Both the position numbers and the translations under genes were made by a program. Of a stretch of 64,000 bases of DNA, positions 47,628 through 59,775 are shown one piece after another. The DNA is from Tetraselmis striata (taxonomy: Eukaryota; Chlorophyta; Chlorodendrophyceae; Chlorodendrales; Chlorodendraceae). The DNA lies in the NCBI GenBank assembly GCA_006384855.1, contig VCJN01001965.1, positions 1-64,000 on the forward strand, given 5' to 3'. Below the pieces are notes generated by a model. It was not told where the DNA came from and ran no database searches. It worked only from the letters and a program-made list of their open reading frames with translations. The stretch's first letter is position 1. Each line of letters starts with the position of its first letter.

Positions 47628-50600
47628 TTAGTATGCGTGTGAGCGCGTCCCATCGCTGATCACGGAGAGCACCCGCTGGGCGCACGCCACAGTCCGCAGC
47701 GCACGGTACTCCGCAGTTGAGGCGACCAGCGACTCGGTGTCCACATACATGATCTGGTACTCCTCCTGCGCCAGCTGGTCCAGCCCAAACTTGAGCGTGC
47801 CTGCCCAGCGACGCGCTCCCTGCGAGCATGCCGGACAAAGGAGGACACTTGCATTACCGCCACATTTAATTGGGAGCACGGGTCGGATATTGTTTAGCCC
47901 GCAACAAGTCCAAATATCCGTTTAATCTTCGTGGTAATTCTAAAATGATTCCAGGAAAATGACGTTTTTTCTCGCTTCACCGGGGAAGGGGGGGGGGGGG
48001 GGGTAAGAAACCAGATTAATCCCGCGAACCCAGAGCGTGGTTACGGAACTTGTCCCCCCCCCCCCCCCCCCCCCCGCCCCCTGGCGTACGAGACTCGATC
48101 ACAATTCAACACCAACGATAACTGCCAGCCACACTGGTGCACGCTGCAGGACAGATACGTGGGCCGTCTCACAATCACACGCACAACTATCGAATGGAAC
48201 CAGATAAGCAAGGAAGAATTCCGCATTGCAGCCAGCAGCGGGTCGCCATACCTTGCTCTCCGCACCCTTGGCGAGCTCCCCCGCAAGCCGGCCGGTCGGC
48301 ACCGCCGGGTCCAGCACCACGAGGCTGTACTCCTGCGCAATGCCCAGCGTCCAGCTAAGGCTCGGTCCACGGGCACTTGCTGCCGCGCAGCACGGGCGGG
48401 GGGCTGGCCGTGGCGGCAGGGGCGCGGACCTTGGCGCCGTCCAGCGTGCCGCGCCGCTCGATGCCCACGATCGTCCGCGAGTGGCCCTGGTGCTGGAAGA
48501 ACAGCGGCGGCTTGCCTGCGGCAGCGCCCCGCACACATGCCCATGAGCAACACCAGCGGAAGGGTGCCCAGGGAGCTCAGTGGAGCGGGAGCCTCCTGAC
48601 CAATAGCGTCGGAGCTTTCCAAGCTGAGGTCAAGGGACGGTGGCTATCTGTAATTAAACACGTAATTACACATACACACACACACACATACCGTAACCGT
48701 GACATTTAATTGGGTTCACGGGTCGGGGAAAATGGCTTGTTTTGAAGCAACGAGTAGGGAGATCCGTGTGTTCTTCGAGGTATATCCTCACGTATTTCGA
48801 GATAACATAGCCTTTTCTCTCTGTGCCGCGGGGGGGGGGGGGGGGGGGGGGAGGCAAAACCGATAGTATACCGTGAACCCAAGGCGTAGTTATGTTGTGT
48901 ATATGTGTTTGTGTGTTGTTGGTATATTCTCACGTATTTCAAGATAACATAGACTTTTCTCTCTGTGCCGCCGGGGTGGGAGGTAAAACCGATAATATAC
49001 CGTGAACCCAAGGCGTAGTTATGGTGCGTATATGTGTTTGTGTGTTGGGGTAGGGGGGGGGGGGGGTGAGGGAATAAAATACGCAAGACATAAATTGGGC
49101 AAGAGACACCGGAGCCAGAGCAGTGAGCCACATGCTACGGCCGGTCGATGTTCTTTCGATCGCCCAAAGCAAACTGTTCTGGGCTTTTCGTCGGGCAGAT
49201 GGGGACACGGGGATGAAAGGCATGCCACATCTGAAAGCGCGCGGGACGCAGGTTCGAGCAGGCGAGGGAATTCCGCGGCGAGTTTCCGGCACCACGCGCT
49301 CGTGGCATTGCCGTCATTTTGTGGGCATTCCGTTATTGATACGGAATGCCACAAAAAATGTCACTTCAGGTGTCACCATCCGAAAAATCAGTCAAGCACC
49401 CTTCGCGCAATCATGGGCCCACCGGAACCCGTACCTTGTACTGAAGATAGCCGCATCATGGTCAAGTTAAGCATTCGTAGGAGCTGGGAGAAGGGGAGGG
49501 CAGGGGGGGGGGGGGGGAGGGGGGGGCAAGGGGGGCTCGCACCGGTGACCCTTGCGCGGCCGCCCACCGAGGGGCGCAGCGCTGCAAAAGCGCCGCTGCC
49601 GGCGGCAGGGCGCGGCCGCTTGGGCTCTGGCTCTGCGCTGCCAGACATGCCGGCGAGCGGCTCCCCGCTGAAGTACCTGGATGCCGCAGCGGACAGCAGG
49701 CGCAAGGAGTCGCACAAGTTGTGTGAGAGTTGCATGTAAAGTATTTCAATTCAGGAGGGGGGGAGGGGGGCATGGGGGACCCACCGGCCACCAAGATCTC
49801 CACTGCACCGAACACTATACAGCCAACAGGGTAACCCAATGCCCATTCCCTGCCTGACCCCGAATGTCCGAATGGGCCACGCTAATATTCATTCCTATGG
49901 CTGGGGGGAGCCTCGGTACAAACCGCCTATGCACACAGGAGCGTTCCATCGACGCTTCTGCTGCGACGCCGTGTTTTTATCCGATCACATTCATGCAGCG
50001 CCATGCACTGATATGTATAGTGTGAAGTTAACGTATGTAGTATATATGTACTTCTACTGTTTACAGTACATATCAAAGTGCACATACAGTATAATATACA
50101 GTAAGGGAAAATTGCGAAGAAAAGAAAGACTGCTTGATGAAGTCAGGGTGCAATCCGACTATATTTAGCAGTCCAGGGTAGACTAGTGGAAGCTGTAAAA
50201 CAGGGTATCTAACAGTTTGCACTTCAGAGTCTTCCTAAAAACTGCCACCTCGGATAGTTGCGGAATAGGGTGTTTCCCGAATAGCGAGTACCCGTAGTAG
50301 TATCGCCCAGGTAGTACTCGCGTATAATCTATATATGTGTAGTAAATAGCATAGTCGCCATATGTGTGTATATGGACATGATACACACGTACAAATATAA
50401 ATTATACATGTTTGAAAGTGACCGCTCACCCGAGCGGGCGCAGCTGGTCCGGGTAGGTGCTGTCCGCGTTCGTTCAACTACTATACGCGGGTGATATCGA
50501 GCGTCAGAGCATGAAGGGGATACATGCATTATTTCCGCTCCCGGGACAGGACTGGTACCAGTGAAACCCTTGCAGCGCCTCTACGACAGCCGTTTTGGCA

Positions 50601-53600
50601 GCGATCCAGTTAATATGGGGATCTACGGCGAGCGACTGAGCGATCAGCGATATGTACGGTGATCTATGCCCGTACATGCATACGTACCGGCATAGAACAT
50701 ACAATGTTATATATGGCGAAGAGATCATTTGCTGCGTGAAGTTGAAACCGACCAGACATCGGGCGGTCACACGCCGCGCAGCAGAATGCGACAATCGTGT
50801 CGTTTATAATGCGCGCACCCTGGCTGCAAAATGCCACGGACCTGGTTATTCGAGCACCCCGGAGTGCAGGTTGCCAAATACCCTGTTTCGCACATTCCAC
50901 TATGTAATCCGCCTGGACTGCTAAATAAAGTCAAATCGTACCCTGGTTTTGCAATTTTCCCATAGTATGGCATACTTTACTTATACCTATTTATATAGTG
51001 CAGCATATAGTATAACCGTACATAACCGTATATATACTGGGTATACATACATATATTATATTGTATGTTATATATATGCTGTTATGTAAATGATGCAGTG
51101 TAGAGTGTAAAGTTCTACTTTCCAAGGACCCCCAAGCCCCCCCCCCCCCCCCCCCCCCCTCCAAAGGATTCTCCACCCTGGAGAAAATACCAGATTTTGG
51201 TCGGCCCATTTTGATGTTGTTCCTTTTCCGTTAATTGGCCTCCCTCAAAACCCCAGGTCCTGCTTAGGGTCAGCCAGTGCACAAAGCCCCCCCCCCCCCC
51301 CCCCCCACTTCCTCCTTGTCAATGTATCTTTTGCCGTTGGCAATTGCATCTGCGCAGTTGCGCGAACAGTCGATGCGCTATACGCACATTGTCTCCGCGG
51401 GCCCCAGAGCACCAGGCCTGGCGCAAAAGGAGATGCACCGCGAACACTAATGGCAACAACAACATCAATAGATGCTGTGATCTGGTGCGTCAACATCAAA
51501 CCGAACGTTATTATGCTCTCCCCAGAAACACTGGACAACCCGTTTTCCGAGGTGGCCCGAATGCAGAGATCAGGGACGTTGTTGGGGGGGGGGGGGGGGG
51601 GGGCACCTCCATACCCACAGCAGCAGCTCCGTGTGCTGCGGCTTCGCGCCGTTTGTCCCGGTGCCGCCGCCGCCTGCGAGGGTCGCCAAGCATGGGTAAT
51701 CATACCGCCGGAGGCAGTAAACTTCAGGCCGGCTTGTGACATGCACAAGGGGGGGGGGGGGGGGGGTCACACCACCGGTGCTGGGCGGCTCCAGGCTCTG
51801 AAACGAGCCGCCGCTCCCCGCAGGCCCGAGGTGGCAGGCGGAGCAGAGGTCGTAGTTGTCGATCGTAAGACTGCGTACTTGGCACACTCCGGGTTGGTTG
51901 CGCTGGGGGCTATGGCTAGCTGATGTTGCTTCATTGCGGGCATGAAAAGATCGCCGGGAAAAGCAACAGAATGGGGCTGTGGGGGAAGGGGTGGGGTGGG
52001 GGGCAGCGGGGTCCGCAGGCAGGCAGGCCGGAACCTCTTGTAGCGCGTCCCCGCGATGGGCAGTACCCTGCGGGCAGCGCACGGAAGCCACCTCGTGAGT
52101 GGTGGTAAGGTCGCAAGTAAAAGGTGCAATCACACACCGCGCTTGTGGTTATTATGGGGTGAAAAGCCGATATTACGGGTCGAAACATTGATGTACATGT
52201 TAACGCATGTGCTCCCCGTCCCCCCTCCCCCCCCCCAAGGAAATATGGACAGTTACGGCTGGTGACCTGTGTTACAATAATTGTGTCCCACGTTCTGCGA
52301 ACAGAACATTGGAAAGCAATCAACCATGCTGCGCTCCTGAGGGTGATACAATATATGACCAAAAGGTGATGCAACAACCGATTACTGTCAACAGAACTGC
52401 CTCGATTTTGGCAACCTATGCGATGAGCTGTGAGATGCGGGTAATGCGTGCGTGTGTGTGACAGATACAGGTTGTCTACATGTATACACATATGTACGGT
52501 AGATGTAGATGTATACATCTACATCTATCCAGCACCGGTATCAAAATAAATAAAGGATAAAGTAAATGTTTGTCAAATGTTTGACACAAGGCCGCATGCG
52601 GGTGGGACAGGGGCGCCCTGGGGGGGAGGGAGGGGGGGCACCCGCAGCCATCGCACTGCACGCCTGCATGACGCCCACCACCGCCCCTGGTGATGCCGGG
52701 CCCCGCTGTCGCTGCTCCACCTGCCGCAGACAGACATGCGTTAGAGGCGTGTGTGTGCGGGGGGGGGGGGGGGGGAAGGGCGCTGGCGGGGAAGGAAGCG
52801 TCCCGAGCTCACGCCGCGTCTGCGCAGTCTGCCGCGTGCTGCTCACCTGCATCACCGACAGGCAGCCGCATCGCCTGGAACGGGGCATGCTCCTCGGCGC
52901 TCGGGCGCTGCCGGCACAGGGCACAGAGGTCGAAGTCGTCGGTCGCCAGGCTGGCAGGCAGAAGGGGCAGTGAAGCAGGGCGGTCAGTCACATGCTGCCC
53001 TCTCCCTCCTGCGGGGTCGTGCTCGTGGCCACAACTCGGCGCATGCATGTGTTTGCCCCCCCCCCCCCCCCCTTCCCCCCAAAACACCACACCATTTCCC
53101 AGCACCGCGCAGCGAGGATGACCACAGCGCCAAGCCCCATCCAAATACCTGTGGAAGCGCGTCCCGCTGATGGGCCGCCTGCAAGAGGCAGAAAAGGACG
53201 TGTGTTATATCCAGCCGGACGCTGGGGGTGGCAGTGCATGATGCCTAGAGCCACGCGCTGCCTGCTGGCTGTCAAGGTGGCCCGGGATCTGGAAATGAAG
53301 GAAAACCGAAAACCGGAGCTCCGCTGCTGGTGACGAGGATGTGAGGTAGTCCAGCCCTTTCCATGGGGCATGGGCGCATGATTCCCTCTTATGCTAAATC
53401 CAGATTTTGCAGCTGAGTGCAATTACACGTGCCGGGTCAATGCAAACAACCCCCTGGTAGGATACATTCCCAGAGCTGGGGTGCCGGCAAAGTGTTCTTA
53501 TTTCCGCCATTAATCCGTTATGGTTTGCTCTAGATTTGAGCCCTGCTGCGCAGGGCGTGTTGTCATACGTTTTGTTCTTGCCCGTGCACGGGCGCCCGTA

Positions 53601-55776
53601 ATAAAACAGAACAAAGAATGGGCGGTTTTATCCCCTCGCCACACACAGATTATGTTATCAGGCTTGCCCCTTTAACAATGGCGCAATGCCACATGAGGAG
53701 GACAGGGTGAATTTCAAAGCATTTGAGGGGGGGAAGGGGGGGGGGGGGGGGGCAGGAGAAAGGGAGGAGGTACGGGGGGGGGGGGGGGGCAGGGGGGGGG
53801 GGGGACGTGCGGCGCAAACTCACCGGCAGCCGTCGCAGACATATCGTGTGGCGGACCCCGCCCCTGCAACAAGAGGGGGAGGGGGGGGGGGGGATGGGAA
53901 GGCAGAGGGAGGGACAGCGGGAGGCAGGCGGGGGGGGCGGGGAGGGGAGGGGGGGCAGCGCACCAGCAGCGCCGAGCAGCTGGAAGTCGACCACCAGCGC
54001 GCGCACGTTGCAGAAGCGCAGCAGCGTCGCGGCGTCAGTGGCGCCGATCCAGGTCTGCGTCCCCTGCGGTAGGTGCGAGTAGCGGCTGTGAGCAGGCTGG
54101 CGGCACTGCCGCGCGACCCTCCCCCCCTTGCCAGGCAGGCTGACACTAATGGTCAGGTGGAGGTAAAGGCGGTAGCGCGGATGAACACTGCCGGTCGGAA
54201 GGCGCAGCGCGGCCTCACCCCATTATCCCGAGTCGTGTGGCAATGCAAAGTGCACATCCCGAGCCTATGGTGAGTTTGTCGGATACATGGATACAGCACC
54301 GTCACGTAAAGATGAGTGCCGCAGCGCTGATGCGCCTTCGTGCGGCGTCTATATGGGCATGGGAGCCAACGCGAGGGGCGGGGAGGGGAGAAGGGGCGGG
54401 GGGGGGGGGGGGGGGGGGGGTTGCCTTGACGTGGCCGCCCAGCTGGGCGCAGCCCTCGGGGTCAAAACCGGAACGCCAGGCATGTTCCAGCCAGTCCTGC
54501 AGAGTGGGGATGTCTGGCACAAAGCCTGCCACAAACAGAAGCGGGGGGGGGGGGGGAGCTCCTTATCACGTGGCTGGACTGAGCCCGAATGGAAGGCGGG
54601 GAGGCCACAAGGCGTGCAGGGCAAGGCGGGCGCACCGCAGCCCCCGAACAGCGCGCCGCGGAACTCCGCGCGCGACTGGATGAGGTGCGACACGAGCATC
54701 TGGATGTTGCGCCAGCCGCAGCCCCACCCAAAGTCGGAGCTGCGCCGCCAGGCACGCGCCAGCCGACATCATTCAGCCGCCTTCTTGGGTGATGACAGTA
54801 TCTTGGGTGCATGCGTATGCTGAGGCAAAAGGGGGGGGGGGGGGGGGGGGGGGGGGGAGGGCTTGCCTGTCGGTTTGGTAGTGCGTGACGTGGCCGGAGA
54901 GCAGCACCTGCCCGTGCTCCCCCGCGCTGCAGGCCCTCTGGAAGCAGCTGCGCGGCAAACCAGGGACGGTGCGTACGCCTCAATGGTGCGGCCTGTGGCG
55001 GAGGATATTACGATGGAAGGGGGGGTTGAGGGCGGTGCGCACGCTTGCAGCAGCGGCGCCATGTCGCCGTGGCGCGGCGTAGCGCTGCTGGAGGGCTGGA
55101 AGGGCAGCGCTCGCCGCTGCGCGTGCCCGGGCAGCGCCCCCATCGGCCCCGGGGAAGATGGCGGCGCCGGCTGCCCTCTTCCAGCTGTTGCCCCTCCCCG
55201 GTCCTCGAGTCTGAGCGCAGGCGAAAAGGGGCAGCATTAAAAACCGTTACCACTCCTGCACCACCACGGAAATAAAAATGAAGTGTTGCACTGTTGGACT
55301 GGAAGTTATTGGACGGGAATGGGACGCTGAACAGCCGCTGCTCGTCTGCCGCTGCTACTGCCGTTGTGCATCGCCCATCTACTATCAGTGGTCTGGCTGA
55401 TGAGCCCATTGTCCTCGCCTGCCCTCCATAGGCTGGGCTCTTCCTCTGCGGCTACCTTGCCGCCAGGGTCGCTGCTCCGCGTGTCGTCTTTGCGAAGGCA
55501 GGGCGACCATGGAACGGGGTGACGGGGCGCCTTGGAGAGAGGATGGGAAGGCCAGGGGGGGGGGGGGGGGGGCAACCGGTGCGCATGTAGGTGGTCGTCC
55601 CAGTGGCTCGCCAATACGTCCTGTCCGCACACCTCGCAAACCAGCACCACCTCGTCCTCTGGCGACGACGCGCAGCTGTCGCCGCCAGTTTCGAAATGGC
55701 CCTCTACATGGGCCGGTAGCTCGCCCAGGGGGAGCGACGACCCGCAGACGGGGCAATCCCCAAGCTGGCGCGCCAT
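47628..55776 (-). CDS. ZUFSP/ZUP1-type C78 peptidase with two inserted ZZ-like zinc fingers
   Basis: Exons in order: 55776-55577, 55487-55456, 55184-55043, 54947-54867, 54739-54636, 54525-54425, 54063-53964, 53863-53824, 53178-53149, 52950-52847, 52720-52642, 52067-52035, 51870-51773, 51673-51615, then an unresolved part (perhaps with a KRPRP-containing exon near 49690), 48515-48430, 48332-48252 and 47819-47628. Two C2H2-like fingers (CPVCGSSLPLGELPAHVEGH; CEVCGQDVLASHWDDHLHAH) lead the peptidase: SGHVTHYQTD, catalytic Cys in DFGWGCGWRNIQML, VPDIPTLQDWLEHAW, TWIGATDAATLLRF, VVDFQ, catalytic His in QHQGHSRTIVGIE, and Asp in LVVLDPAV. ZUP1 proteins cleave K63-linked ubiquitin chains in genome maintenance. 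ZZ-like fingers (CDGCRRPISGTRF with DFDLCALC; CDGCGVLPIAGTRY with NYDLCSAC) lie between VVDFQ and the His half. Two introns start with GC. Confidence 0.85.
47862..48045. repeat. Intronic inverted-repeat element, copy 1
   Basis: About 185 bp in the last intron of the peptidase gene, from ACATTTAATTGGGAGCACGG to CCCGCGAACCCAGAGCG. The ends are imperfect inverted repeats of each other and resemble copy 2. A G-run lies inside. Confidence 0.55.
48702..48894. repeat. Intronic inverted-repeat element, copy 2
   Basis: ACATTTAATTGGGTTCACGG at one end and CCGTGAACCCAAGGCG at the other give a 12-bp perfect terminal inverted repeat, TTGGGTTCACGG. The interior has a G-run. MITE-sized. Confidence 0.6.
48923..49051. 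repeat. Tandem partial copy 3
   Basis: Repeats the 3' two thirds of copy 2 (CACGTATTTCAAGATAACAT through GAACCCAAGGCGTAG and GTGTATATGTGTTTGTGTG-like DNA) directly after it, period about 143 bp. Confidence 0.65.
50105..50962. mobile_element. MITE-like element M1, copy 1
   Basis: 858 bp, with termini GGGAAAATTGC. Inverted repeats of about 115 bp share TTTAGCAGTCCAGG and AAACAGGGTAT. It has no coding capacity and contains one 85-bp dispersed repeat. It sits in the long unresolved intron region of the peptidase gene. A related element lies at 62456-63171. Confidence 0.7.
50536..50615 (+). repeat. 85-bp dispersed repeat, copy 2
   Basis: CGCTCCCGGGACAGGACTGG through CTACGACAGCCGTTTTGG. This copy lies inside the inverted-repeat element at 50105-50962. 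Confidence 0.75.
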
Positions 55777-56741
55777 AGCCCCCGCTGCCAGCTGATCACT
55801 GCCCTGGTGCTTATGGCTACTGCCTTGGCTGACCCGACCAACCCCCACCGGCCGGGACTGGTATGGGAGGTCACCCATCCAGACCTGCAAGCACGCACCG
55901 CCCGCCTGGGGGCGGGTTCCAGATATCACATTTATCGTCCCCTGGTTCCGCAGTAACTCACAGCAGTCTATTCGTACGTGTACGGGTATTTCGAGGCAGG
56001 TGCTGCGGCAATAAATGAATAAAAAGGTAAGGAAAGGAAAGGATAGAAAATAATGCTGCCTTCATTTAATATTTCGAATAGAAAGAAACCTGGCCGATCC
56101 ATTAAAATACCCTTATACTCGTAATTTCGTATTCATGTAAGGACACATGCTCACATCCTTAGTCGCCATATCTTGATGCTGGCGGACACATCTTGAAAGT
56201 TTGTGGAAGTCGGTTACGCGACTGTGTCGTATACGAAATCGCGACTATCTTGGGATTATTATGTCATTTGAAGTAAAGAGCATATAGAAATAATACAAAT
56301 ATGCGCACTGGTAGCGACCATAAATAAGGCGACTCCGATCATATATGTTGTTTTAAGTGCGTCACCCCCCTTTATTTATTTTGCCCCCCTTTATGATGAT
56401 CTACTTTACGCTGAAGCACTACTGAAGTACTGTGAATGGGTTGTTTGCACGCATGTGGCTCAGCATGCATGAGTCCTGGAGCAAAATCGACAACCTTGCT
56501 TGGCAGCCAAACAACAACAGTAGAGCATGCAGGAGGGCAACAATGCAGCATTCCTAATGCAGATGGCAACCAATAGATTGCAAGGGTAGAAGCATAGAGA
56601 GCATGGCGTGTCGGCAAGTGCTTGGGAGGTATTCACAGAGGATGTTATCACCATTGCTACGAAAGGACTCACCCTGGCGGGTTGATTGTGTACATACGGG
56701 CTGCGCTCGATGACGACCTTCAAGAATCGCGACGATGTGAA
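55777..56741. other. Peptidase gene upstream region
   Basis: The promoter should lie here. The minus frame stays open upstream to about 55929, so an earlier ATG is possible. AT-rich DNA at 56020-56390. No other gene seen. Confidence 0.35.
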
Positions 56742-57029
56742 CTATAGTACAGTGTCAAAGTCATAGTCCGTTAAGAACGTTGTGCAATCTCGGTCTTCGC
56801 TAAGGTTAGCGCTCGAGGACGAGGACGCCGCGTCGGGGCCATGCACGTTCTTGAGACTTATCAGACATTGAAATGGCAGGTAGTCCGCGGGAAGGTTGGA
56901 GACAAAAAGGTCCATGAACATCGCGCAACCGTCCACCCACTTGCCGGTGCCATACTTGATCCACGTATATTCCAAGACTTGTTTGGTGTTCATGGTGATC
57001 ATGCATAGAGCGGCTGCGTCTTGTGACAT
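56742..57029 (-). CDS. Hypothetical protein, 95 residues
   Basis: Open minus-strand frame starting MSQDAAALCMITMNTKQVLE, with a mixed composition unlike the Gly/Pro shadow frames nearby (YTWIKYGTGKWVDGCAMFMD, FVSNLPADYLPF), a Ser run, and an acidic end (DRDCTTFLTDYDFDTVL). It has no recognised family and could be one exon of a longer gene. Support is only composition and length. Confidence 0.3.
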   Translation of the reverse strand: MSQDAAALCMITMNTKQVLEYTWIKYGTGKWVDGCAMFMDLFVSNLPADYLPFQCLISLKNVHGPDAASSSSSANLSEDRDCTTFLTDYDFDTVL

Positions 57030-58315
57030 ATGGTGGGACCCTACTGCGTCTGATAGGGCAGGGGGGGGGGTAATGTGACACTGCGATGGCTTTGTGGATA
57101 GGGTTTATATATATGCAAACGGGGCGCGGCGGCACCCTGGCGTGCAGCCATACGCGGCGGTACATAGTCAGGTTCTTGGCGTATTTTGCCAGCAGCTGGT
57201 ACAATATAGTAGTAGCCATTTAGTATACCTATCGAACATACTGCTAAGTGTTAGATATATATGGTGCACTACTACATGTGTTAATATGTACATCAACGTA
57301 GATCGATGTGTATGGTGCACACTTTTACATTTCTTAGTATGTACATTCGCTCGTACATCAACATATGCAAGTTATTGCAGTGAAGTGGGTACCCATCACT
57401 AAGTATTTGAGTATAGGCCATGCGTACCATCGTTAAACAGTACTTTAAGCAGAGTATTCCAGAAACGGAAATATTTTCCGAAAAGGAAGGAACCCCCCCC
57501 CCCCCCTTTTCTTCACAGAATATCCGCCACCTGAACAACAGATATAATCTTAGTCGCCTAAACAACGCACGCGACAAACAAAACACCCCCGGATGTGCAC
57601 TCGGAGACTGCGCCATTTTCGACTCAAGTGTTTTCGAAAATCTTTGGATTAGGCGCGATTTTATGCCGATGTGAAACGAGACAAACTAAATGATTATAAT
57701 TATAATATTTATTATTAAATTTATTTATATTCGGATTATGTCATATGTATTTACTTCTGCTCATCCAAATCATCTACCAGTAGCAATACACATGGGGAGG
57801 GAGCCAAAAGTACTGTGTCACGATGCTCGGAGCTTGGCTCTGTTTTTTTAGCCCTTCATGTGGCGACTATATGATAATCCGAGCGTACTGAGCCAAATCT
57901 CGAAGTAGTAAAAAGGGCGAATTTAGCGTTTCGAATCGTTGCTTGAAGCACAGGCATATTTGCCCCGGCACGGTCGCGTCGTCTGGTAGATTGTGTCGTC
58001 AACGGTTTTCAAAACGGCACGCCGCGGCTTCAGTTGCCATACGCCTTCATGCGTTTCCGCCTAAGTTTGGGCCGCAAGCAAGTCCCTCAGAGTAGCGTAC
58101 TCCGCAACCCCGCTTTATCTTCCCCCTCAGAGGGTCGCCGGACGACGCAAGGCAAACTCAACCCCGCCAAAGTTCTTTCGCAAGTATTTCCAGTTTTTTT
58201 GTGAATTCGGCCTAGTGGTAGCTCTCTTTCTAGGCTCTCATCGTGACGTAAGAATTCAGAGGATGCCTGGGTGCACAGTCCATTCAACCCTAGACTCCGA
58301 GCCCTAATTTCGTGG
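57030..58315. other. AT-rich gap
   Basis: No gene seen. Contains a 10-G run near 57061 and a C-run near 57496, and AT-rich DNA at 57690-57740. Confidence 0.35.
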
Positions 58316-58318
58316 CCC

Positions 58319-58433
58319 TGTGTGTGTGTGTCTGTGTGTGTGTCTGTGTGTCTGTGTGTGTGTCTGTGTCTGTGTGTGTCTGTGTCTGTGTGTCTTTGTG
58401 TCTTTGTGTTTATGTGTCTTTGTGTTTGTGTGT

Positions 58434-58472
<39 letters not shown>

Positions 58473-58622
58473 TGTGTGGTGTGTGTGTGTGTCTGTGTCT
58501 GTGTCTGTGTGTCTGTGTCTGTGGGTCTGTGTGTCTTTGTGTTTGTGTGTCTTTGTGTTTGTGTGTCTAGGTGTGTCTGTGTCTGTGTGTGTCTGTGTGT
58601 GTCTGTGTGTGTGTGTGTGGTG
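58319..58622. repeat. TG-rich microsatellite
   Basis: About 300 bp of TGTGTGTCTGTGTC-type repeats with interspersed TCT and TTT. The long Cys/Val frames over it are artefacts. Confidence 0.95.
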
Positions 58623-58639
58623 TGTGGCGGAGTGCGCAG

Positions 58640-59215
58640 TGGAATGTGACGGCCGTGGTGATGGACAGCCTGGAGCAGGCCGCCCAGGGCGGGAGGGAGC
58701 TGCGCGAGGCCGGGGGAGCAGCGGCGTAGAGGAGCCCCAGAAGGCGCAGGTGTGTAGGGGGAGCGCCAGCCGGAGGCGCTGCTGGAGCGCCTGCAGAGCT
58801 GCCTGGCTGCGGCCACCTGTGCAATCTGCGACTCGCACCCCAGCAGCTTCATCCAATTCGGCCACTCCGCCATGGTGCGGGTCTGCATGGATGAGGGCTG
58901 CGCGCTGCTGTTCTCGCCGCCAATCCGCGGACCTGCTGCGGAATTGTGCTTGGACCACTGGAGCACCGCTACACACTCCCAATCCGTGGCGCCGCTGGCG
59001 ATGAGAACCCTAGCAGCGTGCGCAGCAGCGCTGTCCATCGGTTGCCTGGCGTGTTGGGTCCTCATGGTCATCAACGTGTGCGGGGGGCGCGAGCTACCTG
59101 CCGTCTGCCTTCATGTTGGCGCGAGCCATGCTGCACCTCTTCCAGTGGGTGTTGGCCCAGGAGGGCAGCGACGAGCGCCCGGAGCCGGTCCACCTGCCCG
59201 CAGGTCGCTCGCGCC
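58640..59215 (+). CDS. Hypothetical gene fragments with Cys-rich segment
   Basis: Plus-strand pieces have protein-like composition in shifting frames: [37 protein letters not shown] followed by [14 protein letters not shown] and ELCLDHW; and [20 protein letters not shown]. Likely splice sites include an acceptor before 58650 and a donor near 59205. The Cys/His spacing could bind metal, but I recognise no family. A multi-exon host gene is more likely than chance, but the model is incomplete. Confidence 0.3.
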
Positions 59216-59775
59216 ACAATGAGCCGGCAGCGGCAGCCGGGGACACGCGGGCCGCGGGGCGAGACGGCCCCGCGGTTGCGGTCAGCGGCATGCTGCTCGC
59301 GCAGCGCGTCGGCGCCGCGCGCGAGGATCTGCTCCCGGGCTGCCGGCCGGCGACGGTGGCGCTTGCGCGCTTGCTGCCGGCTGCGAGAAGCTCGCTAGCC
59401 GCTGCGCCGCCACGTGCGCCGTGCTCCCGGTTCAACGCCGCCAATGGCAGCAACCGCGTTACCGCCCTTGGGCGTGGAAGCGACGGCGACGGCGGTGACG
59501 TTTGGCAGCCCGGCAGCGTGCGAGCTCGCGACGCGTCACCTGTAGGCGATGCTCGCACGGGTGACGGTGGCGGGCGCGCCCCTGGAGGGTGGCGGGTGGG
59601 CCCGGCGGTTGGCGACTCGCTCAGCCTGTGGGATGCGGTGCAGCTCTTGCGGCAGCAGGCGAGCGACGGGGCCCGGCCTCCTGAGACTGAGGCTTCACGC
59701 CGGGGCGGGTATCAGTCATGAGCCACCACACCAAACACAAACCCACCACATGCCCTTCGCCCCACGCGGCGCCAC

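Noticed and set aside
58271-59074. Cys/Val- and Thr/His-rich frames of up to 256 residues
   Set aside because: They are translations of the TG microsatellite.
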